Shown piece by piece: positions 62,967 to 64,000 of a stretch of 64,000 nucleotides of DNA (the stretch's first letter is position 1; each line of letters starts with the position of its first letter). The DNA is taken from positions 37,421,211-37,485,210 of the forward strand of contig OX442314.1 of NCBI GenBank assembly GCA_949358305.1. The letters run 5' to 3'. Made by a program: the position numbers and the translations under genes. This DNA comes from Strigamia acuminata (Eukaryota > Arthropoda > Chilopoda > Geophilomorpha > Linotaeniidae). The notes below the pieces were generated by a model. It ran no database searches. It had not been told where the DNA came from and worked only from the letters and a program-made list of their open reading frames with translations.

Positions 62967-64000
62967 AAATTACGAGTCGATGGCGGCACTAAAAATAAAT
63001 TCTAATCGACCGATAGTGCAAGCCATCACGTTGCGAGACTCGAAGAAAATTTCGCTAAGTCCAACAAAGCGGATATCGGTCGAATTCGCGTCACGAGATG
63101 GCGTGGAAACGCGGGACCCGTAGCAAAATTATCGGCACGGGTCGGATACCGCGTGCAAAAGACCCCGTAGCAGCAATCGCGCACGGGAGTGAGAACAAAG
63201 GAGACCCGTAGCGTAACATGCGCACGGGTAGGTGCGCACTAGTCTCAAACACCCGGGTTCTGGAGTATATTACCCAGAATCCATCGCGATTACCTCGTGT
63301 TCACACGGACTTCCGCTTTTCACAGCTGATCGCTGCATTCGTGCGTGATCCTCGTTTTTAACGTTTTTATCGAGTTTTTTGAGATAGTTTTATCATCCTT
63401 TTTTCAATCGTGATTGAGCTTTTTGTGCGCGCTCCTCGCCATGGACGAGGAAGAGAACGACGTGCTTGCCATAGAGCACGAGGACGAGGAAAACTGGGAC
63501 CGCGATGTAAACCAAGTCCATCCCGATCAGGTAGAAGTCGGCATCGGCACATGAGAACTAGTTCCGTGCTGCTGAAGAAGAAATTTTGTTGACTAATACC
63601 TGACATGAGTGCTTTGCACTCACAATAGCGTATAATTAATTATTAACCGCGATCGCTCACACGATCGTATTTTTTTCTTGTTAATTTGTTTTCGGGGTGC
63701 GAGCGCAGACTTCAAGTCGCCTCGCGTCTCGAAAATTCCTCATGACTTGAGTCACGAGCGAGACAATGGGCTCGAGCCATAAATAATTTTATGACAAGGG
63801 GAGAATATTCTGTAAAAGAATATTTTTCTCCACAAGTAATTTGACGCATCGAATTGATGCAACTTAACATTCGTACGATGAATTTTTCGGTGTGTTGGAT
63901 AAATTTAATTTGACTTTAACTTTTTTAAAAATTAGACAAAGTCCGACTTCGGAATAATTCTTTATTAGATTTATTTATTTAATAAAATTTCGACAAGCAC
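62967..64000 (+). other. post-pol region of element 2
   Basis: No long frame. A 37-codon acidic ORF (MDEEENDVLAIEHEDEENWD) runs from ATG 63441 to TGA 63552-63554, with a possible splice donor CAG|GTAGAA at 63528. A purine tract ACAAGGGGAGAA lies at 63795-63806, comparable to the tract after pol in element 1. A further gene or the 3' LTR may begin after the window end. Confidence 0.45.

Larger units (their letters stand above)
54698..64000 (+). mobile_element. Ty3/gypsy-type LTR retrotransposon, 3' end outside window (element 2)
   Basis: Order on the plus strand: LTR-like sequence, tRNA-Pro-like primer site, gag, pol in the -1 frame, about 1 kb of 3' sequence to the window end. The left boundary is uncertain (a TGTGACCC at 54698 is one candidate start). 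No copy of the left LTR was found before 64000, so the 3' LTR lies beyond. Pol shares layout, the IN-tail 'RDGP' motif and the frameshift heptamer with element 1, so they belong to related lineages. Confidence 0.85.

Noticed and set aside
63795-64000. 3' LTR of element 2 starting after the purine tract at 63795
   Set aside because: The sequence after the tract does not resemble any part of 54600-55713 by eye, so it is more likely a post-pol tract as in element 1.

Overview
The window reads as A+T-rich nuclear DNA of an animal, most likely an invertebrate (an arthropod is my best guess, at low confidence). Reasons: GT-AG introns, an RBBP6-type gene, THAP-domain remnants, and a dense mixture of LTR, Tc1, hAT, piggyBac-like, Harbinger-like and Mutator-like mobile DNA. 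There are no operons or bacterial signals. Only one gene looks like an intact host gene (RBBP6-like, 22.4-23.3 kb). Almost everything else is transposon-derived, in states from intact to badly decayed.

Layout. 0.8-7 kb: remnants of copia, THAP, Mutator-like (FAR1/ZSWIM-type) and hAT genes, with a Ulp1-type cysteine protease gene inside the hAT remnant that is itself split by a 147-bp MITE. 7.9-9.4 kb: a decayed locus with a coiled coil, a 48-nt intron and a Cys-rich domain. 9.4-21 kb: dispersed and tandem repeats, a copia gag remnant, a piggyBac-like MITE, two nested Harbinger-like MITEs, and a complete but inactive Tc1 element (18479-20127). 22.4-24 kb: RBBP6-like gene and a decayed THAP domain. 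24425-38793: a complete, very young Ty3/gypsy-type element on the minus strand, with 1746-bp LTRs, ACGT target duplication, tRNA-Gln-type primer site, gag, pol, and a third, spliced, GC-rich accessory ORF. 39.6-42.1 kb: a decayed Ty3/gypsy element. 42.2-43 kb: a decayed HTH transposase gene with introns. 44.4-48.1 kb: a tRNA-like sequence, tandem repeats, a 1211-bp foldback element full of CAGCTG motifs, and a solo LTR. 48.4-51.9 kb: unrecognised decayed coding sequence with a 13-codon tandem repeat. About 54.7-64 kb: a second Ty3/gypsy-type element on the plus strand, intact in gag and pol, whose 3' end lies outside the window.

How the pieces work together. In both intact retroelements pol lies in the -1 frame relative to gag, and gag ends with the slippery heptamer A AAA AAC, so Gag-Pol is probably made by -1 frameshifting. 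The minus-strand element also carries a third gene where env would sit, but this gene has no membrane segment. It encodes a Cys-rich domain that aligns without gaps over 69 residues with the domain in the 9-kb locus. That shared, unnamed domain is the best candidate here for something undescribed.
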